Source: Chlamydiota bacterium (GTDB lineage: Bacteria; Chlamydiota; Chlamydiia; Chlamydiales; JAAKFR01). Taken from it: a DNA stretch of 64,000 nt. The stretch is from the NCBI GenBank assembly GCA_021772465.1, contig JAJFLX010000001.1, positions 62,001-126,000 on the forward strand, given 5' to 3'. A program made the position numbers and the translations under genes. Positions 1 through 8,863 of the stretch are shown piece by piece. Under the pieces are notes generated by a model. That model was not told where the DNA came from. It made no database searches and worked only from the letters and a program-made list of their open reading frames with translations. Positions within the stretch are counted from its first letter, which is position 1; each line of letters starts with the position of its first letter.

Positions 1-1599
1 CACAAAAATGTGGTTGATCAATTGAAAGAGAGGGATCTGCCGTTCAAGGGGACAATATGAGTCGATCTTATCAAAAGCATTTTGTTGCAGATAGCAAAAA
101 TCGTAGAGCTCCGCTTTGAGATGGACCTCAAGATCCTCAAGCGAGGTCCCCTCCTCACCCACTACCTCCATCCGTTTCCCTATTTCATCTCCTTCGACGA
201 GAAATTTCTGTGCTCTGCGAACCATCTCTCCCCATCCCGGCACTTTGTGTTCAAAAGCTGCTGAAACATCGTCAACGTATTTGGTCCAAGAGATGAGGCT
301 ATCCACTGAAGGGTAGCGGCGAGCGTCTGAACGTTGTCTTGAAAGACCACAAAACGCTCCTACAACTGCAAGCGTTGACTGAGTGACAGGCTCTTCAAAG
401 CTTCCTCCTGCTGGTGAGACCGCCCCACAAATCGTCACCGAACCATGCTTTTTGTTTTTCAACTCAATTTCACCTCCCCGCTCATAAAATGATGCGATCC
501 TCGAAGCGAGGTAAGCTGGAAATGCCTCTTCCCCAGGAATTTCTTCTAGGCGGCCCGACATTTCGCGAAGCGCTTGCGCCCATCGAGAAGTGGAGTCTGC
601 AAGCAAAAGAACATCGAGCCCCATCTGTCTGTAGTACTCTGCAATGGTGATCCCCATGTAGATCGAGGACTCTCTGGCTGCCACTGGCATAGAAGAGGTA
701 TTGCAGATGATGCACGTTCGAGTCATTAAAGGCTTATCTGTATGCGGGTCGATGAGTTCAGGAAATTCTCGCAATACCTCGACTACCTCACCAGCTCTCT
801 CCCCACAGGCGCAAAGGACGACTAGATCTACAGAGGAGTACTTTGAAAGGTGGTGTTGCAACACCGTTTTCCCCGCTCCAAAAGGACCAGGTGTGCAAAA
901 AGTTCCCCCTTTCATGATCGGAACTTGCGTGTCGAGCACACGCATCCCTGTATCCATCATCTGGGTTGGCTTGACACGTTCCCCCTCCAATAGTCCCATC
1001 TTGATGGGCCATTTTTGTACCATTGTGAAGGAGCGTTCCTCCCCTTTCTCATCTTTTCCTCTAGCGACAACTGTATCGACATTATAAGCGCCAGGCGAGA
1101 TTACCCATGTGAGAGTTACCTTACTAAAGCAAGAGAAGGGAAGCATGATAGCGTGCTCAAAGCGTCCCTCTAGTGTGGTGCCTAAGGTGTCACCTCGCTC
1201 AAGTGTCTCACCCACTTTTGCCACAGGTACGTAATCCCACTCTTTTTCGCGGTCAATTGGACTGACATAAACTCCTCGAGGAATGAAATAGCCTTGCTCA
1301 GCGATCACCTCCAAGCGATTCTGTAGGCCATCAAATACTGTCGTAAGAAGACCAGGCCCTAGTTCTGCCTCTAAAAGATCCCCAGAAAAATGAACACGCG
1401 TGTTGAGCTTTACCCCTCTTGTATCCTCGAACACCTGGAGCTTTACTTGACGCCCTAAAACTTCGATTACCTCACCTTTAAGACTTGTCTTACCGATGTC
1501 AACAAACCCCACTTCCCCTTGTCGGACCTCCCCTTCAAATTCGACCTGAAGGAGATTGCCGAAAGCCTTTACGACTCGTCCCTTTGCACTACTTGTCAT
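1..1599 (-). CDS. atpA: V-type ATP synthase subunit A (partial, runs off left edge)
   Basis: Not in the ORF track. The reverse-strand reading from ATG at 1599 gives MTSSAKGRVVKAFGNLLQVEFEGEVRQGEVGFVDIGK...GPFGAGKTVLQHHLSKYS...CGERAGEVVEVLREFPEL...DSTSRWAQALREMSGRLEEIPGEEAFPAYL, typical of V/A-ATPase subunit A with a P-loop. Confidence 0.95.
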   Translation of the reverse strand, partial: MTSSAKGRVVKAFGNLLQVEFEGEVRQGEVGFVDIGKTSLKGEVIEVLGRQVKLQVFEDTRGVKLNTRVHFSGDLLEAELGPGLLTTVFDGLQNRLEVIAEQGYFIPRGVYVSPIDREKEWDYVPVAKVGETLERGDTLGTTLEGRFEHAIMLPFSCFSKVTLTWVISPGAYNVDTVVARGKDEKGEERSFTMVQKWPIKMGLLEGERVKPTQMMDTGMRVLDTQVPIMKGGTFCTPGPFGAGKTVLQHHLSKYSSVDLVVLCACGERAGEVVEVLREFPELIDPHTDKPLMTRTCIICNTSSMPVAARESSIYMGITIAEYYRQMGLDVLLLADSTSRWAQALREMSGRLEEIPGEEAFPAYLASRIASFYERGGEIELKNKKHGSVTICGAVSPAGGSFEEPVTQSTLAVVGAFCGLSRQRSDARRYPSVDSLISWTKYVDDVSAAFEHKVPGWGEMVRRAQKFLVEGDEIGKRMEVVGEEGTSLEDLEVHLKAELYDFCYLQQNAFDKIDSYCPLERQIPLFQLINHIFV

Positions 1600-2390
1600 T
1601 TTATTCCTTTCTCAATGGTATCAATTACCTGAATTCCTTTTTGCACATCGAGCTCAAGCCATCTCTCTACTAAAACTAAACGAGCCATGTAATTCAAGAT
1701 CCGATCGAGAGCAAAAAGCTCTCCACCCCACAGCTCAACAATCTGGTTAAACTCATACTCTGTCAAAGCTTTATGTAACTCAAGCGGGGAATGTCCATAC
1801 TCATCAAAAATCGGCTTGAGATCTTTGTATTCGAATGGAGGTTCATAAACCTTAGAATCTTTTTGAGCAAGAATTTGAGCTACAAGAGGATCTTTTGGAT
1901 CTTCGTACTGCAGCTCGAGACTCACATCTCTTCCAAGCTCTTTGGCCCGAAAACCGACAAGAACGAGTCGCATCTCACGCTGAAAGGCAAAATAATTTCG
2001 TAAAAACCCGAACTGCTGCTCTATCTGGTGGGTGAAAAAATCGCCCATCAGCCACCCAAAATGCATAAAACGCTCTGCAGGCGAGTGATATTTTTCTAGA
2101 TAATCTCTCAAATAATCAGGAAATTCTTCCCCATTTGGCCACTGAAACTCAAGAAGTGTCTGCTCAATCTCACTCGCTCTCACATTGCCCCTAGGATCGA
2201 GTGGTTCGCCCCCCCAATAGGCTCGGAAATTTTGCAGATCAAGGACTCGCAAAAACTGCTGCACTATCTCTTGATCACCCCCGGTAAGGTTGGCATCTAG
2301 CAACACCTTGAGTTCCTTAAATCCAAGACCGGGGACGTGCCCAATCTCAAGTGGAGGAAGAAGGCTTGCTAAGAAATAGTACTCAGTCAT
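1596..2390 (-). CDS. DUF2764-like protein of the chlamydial V-ATPase operon
   Basis: 264 aa ORF between atpE-like and atpA. MTEYYFLASLLPPLEIG start and position match the conserved gene between the E and A subunits in Chlamydia. Confidence 0.75.
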   Translation of the reverse strand: MTEYYFLASLLPPLEIGHVPGLGFKELKVLLDANLTGGDQEIVQQFLRVLDLQNFRAYWGGEPLDPRGNVRASEIEQTLLEFQWPNGEEFPDYLRDYLEKYHSPAERFMHFGWLMGDFFTHQIEQQFGFLRNYFAFQREMRLVLVGFRAKELGRDVSLELQYEDPKDPLVAQILAQKDSKVYEPPFEYKDLKPIFDEYGHSPLELHKALTEYEFNQIVELWGGELFALDRILNYMARLVLVERWLELDVQKGIQVIDTIEKGIK

Positions 2391-3013
2391 ACCTGAAAAA
2401 ACAACTCACGGAAATTTTTTCTTATATATCTACCAACCAATTCTTTAAGCGCCTCCTCACTAAAATCGAGGATTAGATTGCGGTCATGTATTTTGAGTTG
2501 AACTCCACCTTCGAATTCACCCAAAACTACACCCCCCTCTTTTAGCCGATCTACTATCGATTGAGCAAGCTGACCATTTACCTCTTCTGGAGAAAGCGTC
2601 GCGGCGATAAGGGCAGAAAAATCAGCGCTCGTCCCCTCTTTATCAACCGCCTCTATCAAAACAGAGATAAGACGAGCTGAGACTTTGGGATCCCGAGTCT
2701 GCTCGGCCAGCCATTTAGGAAGATGCTCACTAAAGAGTCTCTTTTGAATGGCTTGTTTGATCGCTTCTAACCCCTGCTCGGAGGCCTGCTTGAGGGAACT
2801 GAGAAAAAGATCTCGCTGCTTCTCTCTTTTTTGTGCTGCATCATTGAGAAGAGCTTCCGCTTTTTGTTCAGCTTCATGCACGATTTGCCGGGCCTTATGT
2901 TCAGCGGCTTGAATGAGCTCTTGAGCCTCGTGTTTAGCAGGATCTAAGGTCTCTTCTTTGAGCAGATCGCAGATTTTTTTGATTTTATCTTTGCCAGTAT
3001 CTAAATGGTTCAT
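2387..3013 (-). CDS. atpE: V-type ATP synthase subunit E
   Basis: 208 aa, N-terminal long helix rich in E/K/A (AEHKARQIVHEAEQKAEALLNDAAQKREKQRD), 4-nt overlap with the downstream gene. Confidence 0.85.
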   Translation of the reverse strand: MNHLDTGKDKIKKICDLLKEETLDPAKHEAQELIQAAEHKARQIVHEAEQKAEALLNDAAQKREKQRDLFLSSLKQASEQGLEAIKQAIQKRLFSEHLPKWLAEQTRDPKVSARLISVLIEAVDKEGTSADFSALIAATLSPEEVNGQLAQSIVDRLKEGGVVLGEFEGGVQLKIHDRNLILDFSEEALKELVGRYIRKNFRELFFQV

Positions 3014-3144
3014 TATTCTCGGCCTCTAGCGAATAATTCTCTACAGACCGCCTCTTGCGACGAGTAGAAAATAACGTTTGAATGAACCGAAGGCTCTCAT
3101 ATTGAGTGTTAAAATTCAACCCTAGAATTGGTGGAGGTTAAAAC

Positions 3145-3621
3145 ATGCGTCAATTGTTTAGTCTGCTTCTCATTTCACTCTCGTTCTCTCTATGCGCTGC
3201 AGAGATTCGTATCATCCCCCCTAAAGGGTGGGAGGGGATCGAAGATGCGAAACAACTCCCGCAAAAAGTGAAGCTGCTTTTTGTTGGCGATGGAACGAGT
3301 CCTTTCAATCCTTCGCTAAATATTGCGATGGAAGAGACTGTCATGAGTCCAAAAGAGTATGTCAGATTGGCCAAAAGTTATCACGAGGAGCAAAAAGGGA
3401 CGCTCTGCAAACAGATCGGAACGATGGACACTGGAGCGGGTCCTGCGCATATTTTACAGATAGACAGGCCTACTCAGTGGGGTGATGTCCGATTTATGCA
3501 AGCGATTGTCTTGCGAGATCAGAAGGCCTACGTGCTAACAGCTACTTGTTTGCATGAAGAGTTTCCCTCACTCAGCCAAGAGTTGTTTCATTCGATCAAA
3601 TCATTTAGGATAGAAAAATAA
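3145..3621 (+). CDS. putative secreted protein (DcrB/PsbP-like fold possible)
   Basis: 158 aa with signal peptide MRQLFSLLLISLSFSLCAAE, preceded by ggagg RBS. Confidence 0.5.
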   Translation: MRQLFSLLLISLSFSLCAAEIRIIPPKGWEGIEDAKQLPQKVKLLFVGDGTSPFNPSLNIAMEETVMSPKEYVRLAKSYHEEQKGTLCKQIGTMDTGAGPAHILQIDRPTQWGDVRFMQAIVLRDQKAYVLTATCLHEEFPSLSQELFHSIKSFRIEK

Positions 3622-3670
3622 TCGCTTGTTTGGCATCGTTGGCGCTTGACTCAGCATAAGGAGATATACA

Positions 3671-4009
3671 TTGAAAAAACTGATCACACTACTCGCGATT
3701 TTTATACTTCCATTCGGGACAACTCTTCGAGCCGACGATAACACATTTTTAGACTACCAAAACTACAATCACGGCTATTGCCCTGATTGCAACTGCGAGC
3801 CATGCGGCTGTGATGCTCCGTGCTCCCCTGACATTTACTGCGAAGCGCCTTGTGACCCTTGTGACCCTTGCGCCCCTGTTTGCGGTGCAGCCTGTGGAAT
3901 TTCTGTATGCGCGATTGCTGTAGGAGTCGCCGCCCTTGTTGCCGCTGGAGCGATTATCCTGGCATCGGGAGATGGGTCGAGTAGCGTCGAACACGGGGCT
4001 TCTAACTAA
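3671..4009 (+). CDS. small Cys-rich secreted/membrane protein, paralogue 1
   Basis: Signal peptide, then NTFLDYQNYNHGYCPDCNCEPCGC, CDPCDPCAPVC and a C-terminal hydrophobic segment. Shares the N-terminal motif with the next ORF. Confidence 0.7.
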   Translation: MKKLITLLAIFILPFGTTLRADDNTFLDYQNYNHGYCPDCNCEPCGCDAPCSPDIYCEAPCDPCDPCAPVCGAACGISVCAIAVGVAALVAAGAIILASGDGSSSVEHGASN

Positions 4010-4012
4010 AAG

Positions 4013-4354
4013 ATGCGGATTTTTCTTCTTTTGATCGCTTGCACTTGGGCTTTTATCCCGAGTTTAACTGCAGCTGACAACACCTTTCTCGACTACCAGA
4101 ACTACAATCATGGTTACTGCCCCGACTGCAACTGCAGCCCATGCGAATGTGCAGGTGGCTGCCCAGCTGCCCCGGGGGTTCCAGGGAGCACCTGCCCTCC
4201 CCCAAACCCGTGTAATCCAGCCCCAGTTTGCGCAACAGAGTGCGGCTTGAACCTCTGGCTTTTAGGAGGAGTATTAGTGGTCATAGCAACAGCTGCAGTT
4301 TTTATCGTCGGATCGAACAATGGAAGTGCCCCAAGCCACGCTGCCTCTCCGTGA
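4013..4354 (+). CDS. small Cys-rich secreted/membrane protein, paralogue 2
   Basis: Signal peptide, then NTFLDYQNYNHGYCPDCNCSPCEC and a C-terminal TM segment. Tandem duplicate of 3671..4009. Confidence 0.7.
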   Translation: MRIFLLLIACTWAFIPSLTAADNTFLDYQNYNHGYCPDCNCSPCECAGGCPAAPGVPGSTCPPPNPCNPAPVCATECGLNLWLLGGVLVVIATAAVFIVGSNNGSAPSHAASP

Positions 4355-4776
4355 GCCGCCTTCTTCTTTTGCTCCTATTTCTCGTGGGGTGTTCACCTAA
4401 AAGCAAATGGATTCAAAGGGAAAATATTTCCGACTACCCTCAGTTTTCATCCTGCCAATGGATTGCTTTTCCAGAGAATGCTTTCAATGGCATTGAAGTG
4501 GAAATCCTTCGGGGGCAGTTTGGGACTCGTATTTATTTAAATGTGCACTGCGGCGTTCTCGCGAGTGCAAAAGCTCTGATTCGAACAGAGAGTGAGCAGT
4601 GGGTCTGTGAAGGCATTCTAATGAAAGGGAGCCAAAAGCTTCTCCTTCCTGAACCTGCTGCCAGCATGCTCCTTGAGGCTATAGCTCAGAAAAGGAACAT
4701 CTCCATCTCGATCGATCATCATTTCACAACACTAGAGCCTCTCACAATTAAAAGCTTAAGCGAAAAACAGGATTGA
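4351..4776 (+). CDS. putative lipoprotein
   Basis: In-frame GTG at 4351 overlaps the upstream TGA and gives VSRLLLLLLFLVGCSPKSK, a lipobox. The ATG at 4228 in the track lies inside the upstream gene. Confidence 0.6.
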   Translation: MSRLLLLLLFLVGCSPKSKWIQRENISDYPQFSSCQWIAFPENAFNGIEVEILRGQFGTRIYLNVHCGVLASAKALIRTESEQWVCEGILMKGSQKLLLPEPAASMLLEAIAQKRNISISIDHHFTTLEPLTIKSLSEKQD

Positions 4777-4787
4777 TAGATCTCAAC

Positions 4788-7604
4788 TCACTGATAATTG
4801 ATATCATAAGGCATCAACAGCTCTGTTACAAGATACAACTGTGGGTTTTTCATTTGAAAAACATCCAATAATATATTCTTGCCTTTCAAAAAATTTTCGC
4901 AATAATGTAAGTGTGTTTGAGCATCCGATTTAGTAGGACATGCTTTGGCGGCATCTAGATTTCCACATCTTAACAATTCTTCTATTTTATTTATTAACTT
5001 AAAATGGTCCATCTTGCTTTGAGTTATTTTCTTCAATATTTTGCTAGATAGGGTATCCACCAATTTTTGAGCGCGTTCTACATCTCCACGTAATAAGACC
5101 TGGTAAGATATGAATGATAGAGCCTCGTCACGTGTGTCTTGATTTTTGACTTTTTTCGCGAACTCAAGGGCAAGATCTAATTTAGATTTAAGTGCTAAGG
5201 TACGACAAATGTCAACAATGAATTCTCTGCTCTCATAAGAAAGAAGGGAAGAAGGGATTATATCTATGGCCCTATCAATGTCTTGCAATTGCAATATAAT
5301 GTGAATACAAATAGCCTTTGTAGCAGACCACTTTATCCTTCCATCTGGCATTGATCGAACAATGTCTATCGCCTCATCCACCTTACCTCTCTCCGTCAGC
5401 TTTAGTGATACCAAATGCAGAAACTCTCCTTTACTCAATTGATCGTTTATCTTTTCAGCAATTTTAATTGCACCCTCAACGTTATTATTATCTAAATAAT
5501 GTTTTATGAAACTCCTACATACTCCACGCATGTTTTTTGATAACATTGCATCGGAAGAATTTATAGAAAAAAATAATTTCACAGCATTATCTATTGAACC
5601 CTGTTGTATTAAATGATTTAATGCAAAACAGAAGGCATTTTCCTTGTCCCTGGTATTATCAATTAGATTTGCCACCTTTATAGAGGTTGAAACATTATCA
5701 ATCTGAGACAAATACTTAGAAAATTCAGATAAAAAATATGATCTATCGCTATCATTAAGATTTTTCGCTAAATCAATTCCGTATTGAACCCTATCTAGTC
5801 GAGACAAAATTACTGGAAAATGCATGCAAATAAGTGAACCGAAATTATTGAAAGAAAGACTATTCAATAAATCAGCAGCAATTTCAAGCTCATTCTCTTC
5901 TGCAGCTCTACAAGCTATAAAAAAATTAACTAAGTGTTTAATGGGTCCCCATATTTTTTTTGAGTATTCTATACTATTCTGCAAAGTACAATTTTTAAAA
6001 CAGACCTTATAGACCTCGAGGAAAAGATCATCACTTGAACGAACTAATTGTAGATGCTCGTGAACTTTTTCAAAGTCACCAGATTTGGCGTGGATAAGAG
6101 CCATGCAACACAAAATTGATTCTTTCAAACTAGGAGAGTAAGAATGAAACTCAGCAGTTTTAATATAGTCGGTTTTTAGGACTTCTGTTCTATCTAGAGA
6201 TTCAACTATTTCTTTTACATGTGATAACCTTGTTTTCTCATCTAATATTTTAAAAGCATCAACTAACCTACTTTGGCGAGCTAAGGTTAGAGACATCCTA
6301 CAAAGTGCAACTTGCTTAAGTCTCTCGTTCTCAATAGATCTGACAATGGCTTCAAATCTATCCACATTCAAGACATTCAAAAAAATAGTACAAATAGCAT
6401 CTAACGCGTTAGAACTCATCTGAGTGCAAAAAATACTTTTGGCATAGAACTCTACACCCTCGATATTGCCTCTATCTGCTAGCACGTTCAAAAGGGTAAT
6501 CACTTCCTGCTCTCTTTGGTCGATGTCAGGAATTTGATTAATCATCTCTAATGCCTCGTCGTAACGGCACTCCCCAGCCAAATTTATCAAGAGTGTTGCC
6601 AGCATACTCTTTGATGTATCGAAACACTCAAGAGAAATTTTATCTCTGAAATGAAGTTCTTCTAAGAGCTTTTCAGGAATTTCTCTTGCTCCAGACGTGA
6701 CTGAATAATCTACTATTCGAAGAAGGGCGTAGTCCTTTGGATGTCTATCCCTTATATTACGAGCAAAGGTGATAGCCTCATCGTAAGCGCCACCTTTGGC
6801 TAAATCGTCCGTAATAGAAATTATGGCCTGGTTTCTTAACTCTTTATTTAAAAGAAATTCAACTATTTTTTGCGCGCGTGGATGCGCTCCAGTTTTTAGA
6901 AGATAAACCAAAATATTTTTTATAAGAGATTGATATTTCTCCTTATCTACTTCTATGAAATACCCGATATTAAAAATGATGATAGAAAGAGCTTCATCGA
7001 TATTCCCGTTATCCACAGAATTACTAGCAGCATTGAAAAGTACCTCGACTTTATTCTCCCCAAAATGTTGAGCGGGGGCGACAAGGCTTAATGATTGCTC
7101 TTCTAATTTTAAAATAATTTTTTCGCTATAAGTGTAGATACGCAGCTGATCCAACAACTTTTTAAATTCAGCATTGTTTTCACACTTATTCTTCATTTGA
7201 TCAATATCAGCACTCTGCAACTTTTTCAATGCAGTTAACATTTCATCTCGTAACTTAAGGATGGAGAAATTAACATTTTTAACGCCCTTAACTCTTGAAA
7301 AACGCATATCCAGTCCTGGAAGGTTACTAATACTATTAATTTCATCCTTAAAGAGATTTGGATCCAAGTTTTCTTTTACAAATGAAATAAATGATATTAT
7401 TATACCTAACTGTTCTGTTTTGATTGTATTTATTGTTTCTCTATTCCATCTTCTGTTTACTAAAGCAGTCATTTTTTTATCGTTCAAAAGAAGGTAAGAA
7501 AATATTTTATTTAAGACTTCAGATGGTAGTTTATTTATCCCTTCATCCACCTGGGGAGAGAATTGATTTCCACTTGATTGGATCTTCTGAATTAAAGAAC
7601 TCAT
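4788..7604 (-). CDS. F-box domain protein with long helical-repeat (TPR/PPR-like) region
   Basis: 938 aa. N-term INKLPSEVLNKIFSYLLLNDKKMTALVNRRWNRETI matches the F-box consensus. The remainder has repeated helical units such as DEALEMINQIPDIDQREQEVITLLNVLADRG. Confidence 0.8.
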   Translation of the reverse strand: MSSLIQKIQSSGNQFSPQVDEGINKLPSEVLNKIFSYLLLNDKKMTALVNRRWNRETINTIKTEQLGIIISFISFVKENLDPNLFKDEINSISNLPGLDMRFSRVKGVKNVNFSILKLRDEMLTALKKLQSADIDQMKNKCENNAEFKKLLDQLRIYTYSEKIILKLEEQSLSLVAPAQHFGENKVEVLFNAASNSVDNGNIDEALSIIIFNIGYFIEVDKEKYQSLIKNILVYLLKTGAHPRAQKIVEFLLNKELRNQAIISITDDLAKGGAYDEAITFARNIRDRHPKDYALLRIVDYSVTSGAREIPEKLLEELHFRDKISLECFDTSKSMLATLLINLAGECRYDEALEMINQIPDIDQREQEVITLLNVLADRGNIEGVEFYAKSIFCTQMSSNALDAICTIFLNVLNVDRFEAIVRSIENERLKQVALCRMSLTLARQSRLVDAFKILDEKTRLSHVKEIVESLDRTEVLKTDYIKTAEFHSYSPSLKESILCCMALIHAKSGDFEKVHEHLQLVRSSDDLFLEVYKVCFKNCTLQNSIEYSKKIWGPIKHLVNFFIACRAAEENELEIAADLLNSLSFNNFGSLICMHFPVILSRLDRVQYGIDLAKNLNDSDRSYFLSEFSKYLSQIDNVSTSIKVANLIDNTRDKENAFCFALNHLIQQGSIDNAVKLFFSINSSDAMLSKNMRGVCRSFIKHYLDNNNVEGAIKIAEKINDQLSKGEFLHLVSLKLTERGKVDEAIDIVRSMPDGRIKWSATKAICIHIILQLQDIDRAIDIIPSSLLSYESREFIVDICRTLALKSKLDLALEFAKKVKNQDTRDEALSFISYQVLLRGDVERAQKLVDTLSSKILKKITQSKMDHFKLINKIEELLRCGNLDAAKACPTKSDAQTHLHYCENFLKGKNILLDVFQMKNPQLYLVTELLMPYDINYQ

Positions 7605-7823
7605 ATTAAACCTACAACTTTAATTAACATTTTTTGTGTTGAATAATACCAAATATCGAAACAAATATCCGGACTAGAGAAAACAGAGTAATAGTCGCCT
7701 CCCTTAAAATCAAAGAGAATATTTTTCTTCGGCTGTATTGACTGGTTTTTTTGACTGCATTGCTGATAAATGAATGCTATGTTAAAAGGAGCTAAGTAAA
7801 TAGTTTTTCAAAGGATAGATTCC

Positions 7824-8795
7824 ATGCCAAGTAAGCTAGACTCTTTAAGGCAAATGACCACAGTAGTTTGCGACACAGGAGACATCAAAAGTATCAAGAA
7901 GTACGAACCGACTGATGCCACGACCAACCCCTCCCTGATATTTCAAGCCTCTTCAGATGAGCAGTACCAGTACTTAATAGATGATGCGATCCGGTGGGGG
8001 TCAGAAAAGACGTCGAATGAGGTGCAAAGACTTCATTACATCATGGATAAGCTCTTTGTAAATTTTGGTGTGGAGATCCTTAAAATTGTGCCCGGGCGCG
8101 TATCTACTGAAGTCGATGCCCGCCTCTCATTCGATGTAAACGGGAGCATCCAAAAAGGGACTCACCTCATCGGGCTCTATGAGTCGGCCGGGATCGACCG
8201 CTCTCGAGTGTTGATTAAGCTCGCCTCAACATGGGAGGGGATTCAAGCAGCGAAAGTGCTAGAAAAAGAGGGCATCCACTGCAACATGACCTTGATGTTC
8301 AGCCTCCCGCAAGCTGTAGCAGCTGCTGAAGTAGGGGCAACGCTTATTTCACCTTTTGTAGGAAGAATTCTAGACTGGTACAAGGCATCTGAAGGAGTAG
8401 AGAGTTACCCACCGGAAAAAGATCCAGGGGTACTCTCTGTGGCAGAAATCTACAACTACTATAAGAAATTTGGTTACAACACTCAAGTGATGGGCGCCTC
8501 TTTTCGCAATGTCGATGAGATCATTGAGCTCGCAGGGTGTGATCTTCTTACTATCTCTCCAAAATTACTTGAATCTCTTTCAAGTTGTGAGGGTAATCTC
8601 GAGAGGAAACTGAATCCAGAGGTGGCGAAAAATGCAAATATTGAGCCATTGAAGATCGATGAGCCCACCTTCCGCTTTATGCTTGCAGATAAGGCCGTCG
8701 CCATTGAAAAACTCTCTGATGGAATCCGTCGCTTTGCAGCGGACACCATCAAACTCGAAAAGCACCTTCTCGATCGAGTCGCTGCTTTAGCGTAA
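7824..8795 (+). CDS. tal: transaldolase
   Basis: 323 aa, [38 protein letters not shown]...[34 protein letters not shown]. Confidence 0.97.
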   Translation: MPSKLDSLRQMTTVVCDTGDIKSIKKYEPTDATTNPSLIFQASSDEQYQYLIDDAIRWGSEKTSNEVQRLHYIMDKLFVNFGVEILKIVPGRVSTEVDARLSFDVNGSIQKGTHLIGLYESAGIDRSRVLIKLASTWEGIQAAKVLEKEGIHCNMTLMFSLPQAVAAAEVGATLISPFVGRILDWYKASEGVESYPPEKDPGVLSVAEIYNYYKKFGYNTQVMGASFRNVDEIIELAGCDLLTISPKLLESLSSCEGNLERKLNPEVAKNANIEPLKIDEPTFRFMLADKAVAIEKLSDGIRRFAADTIKLEKHLLDRVAALA

Positions 8796-8818
8796 ATAAC
8801 ATTTCGGTTAGAAGTAGT

Positions 8819-8850
8819 AAAACCACGGATATGTATCCGTGGTTTTTTTG
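8819..8850. terminator. intrinsic terminator between convergent tal and rpoC
   Basis: aaccacggat-atgt-atccgtggtt perfect 10-bp stem, extended by A/T, followed by ttttttt. Flanking A and T runs make it plausible in both directions. Confidence 0.85.
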
Positions 8851-8863
8851 TTCGGCTTAGCTT

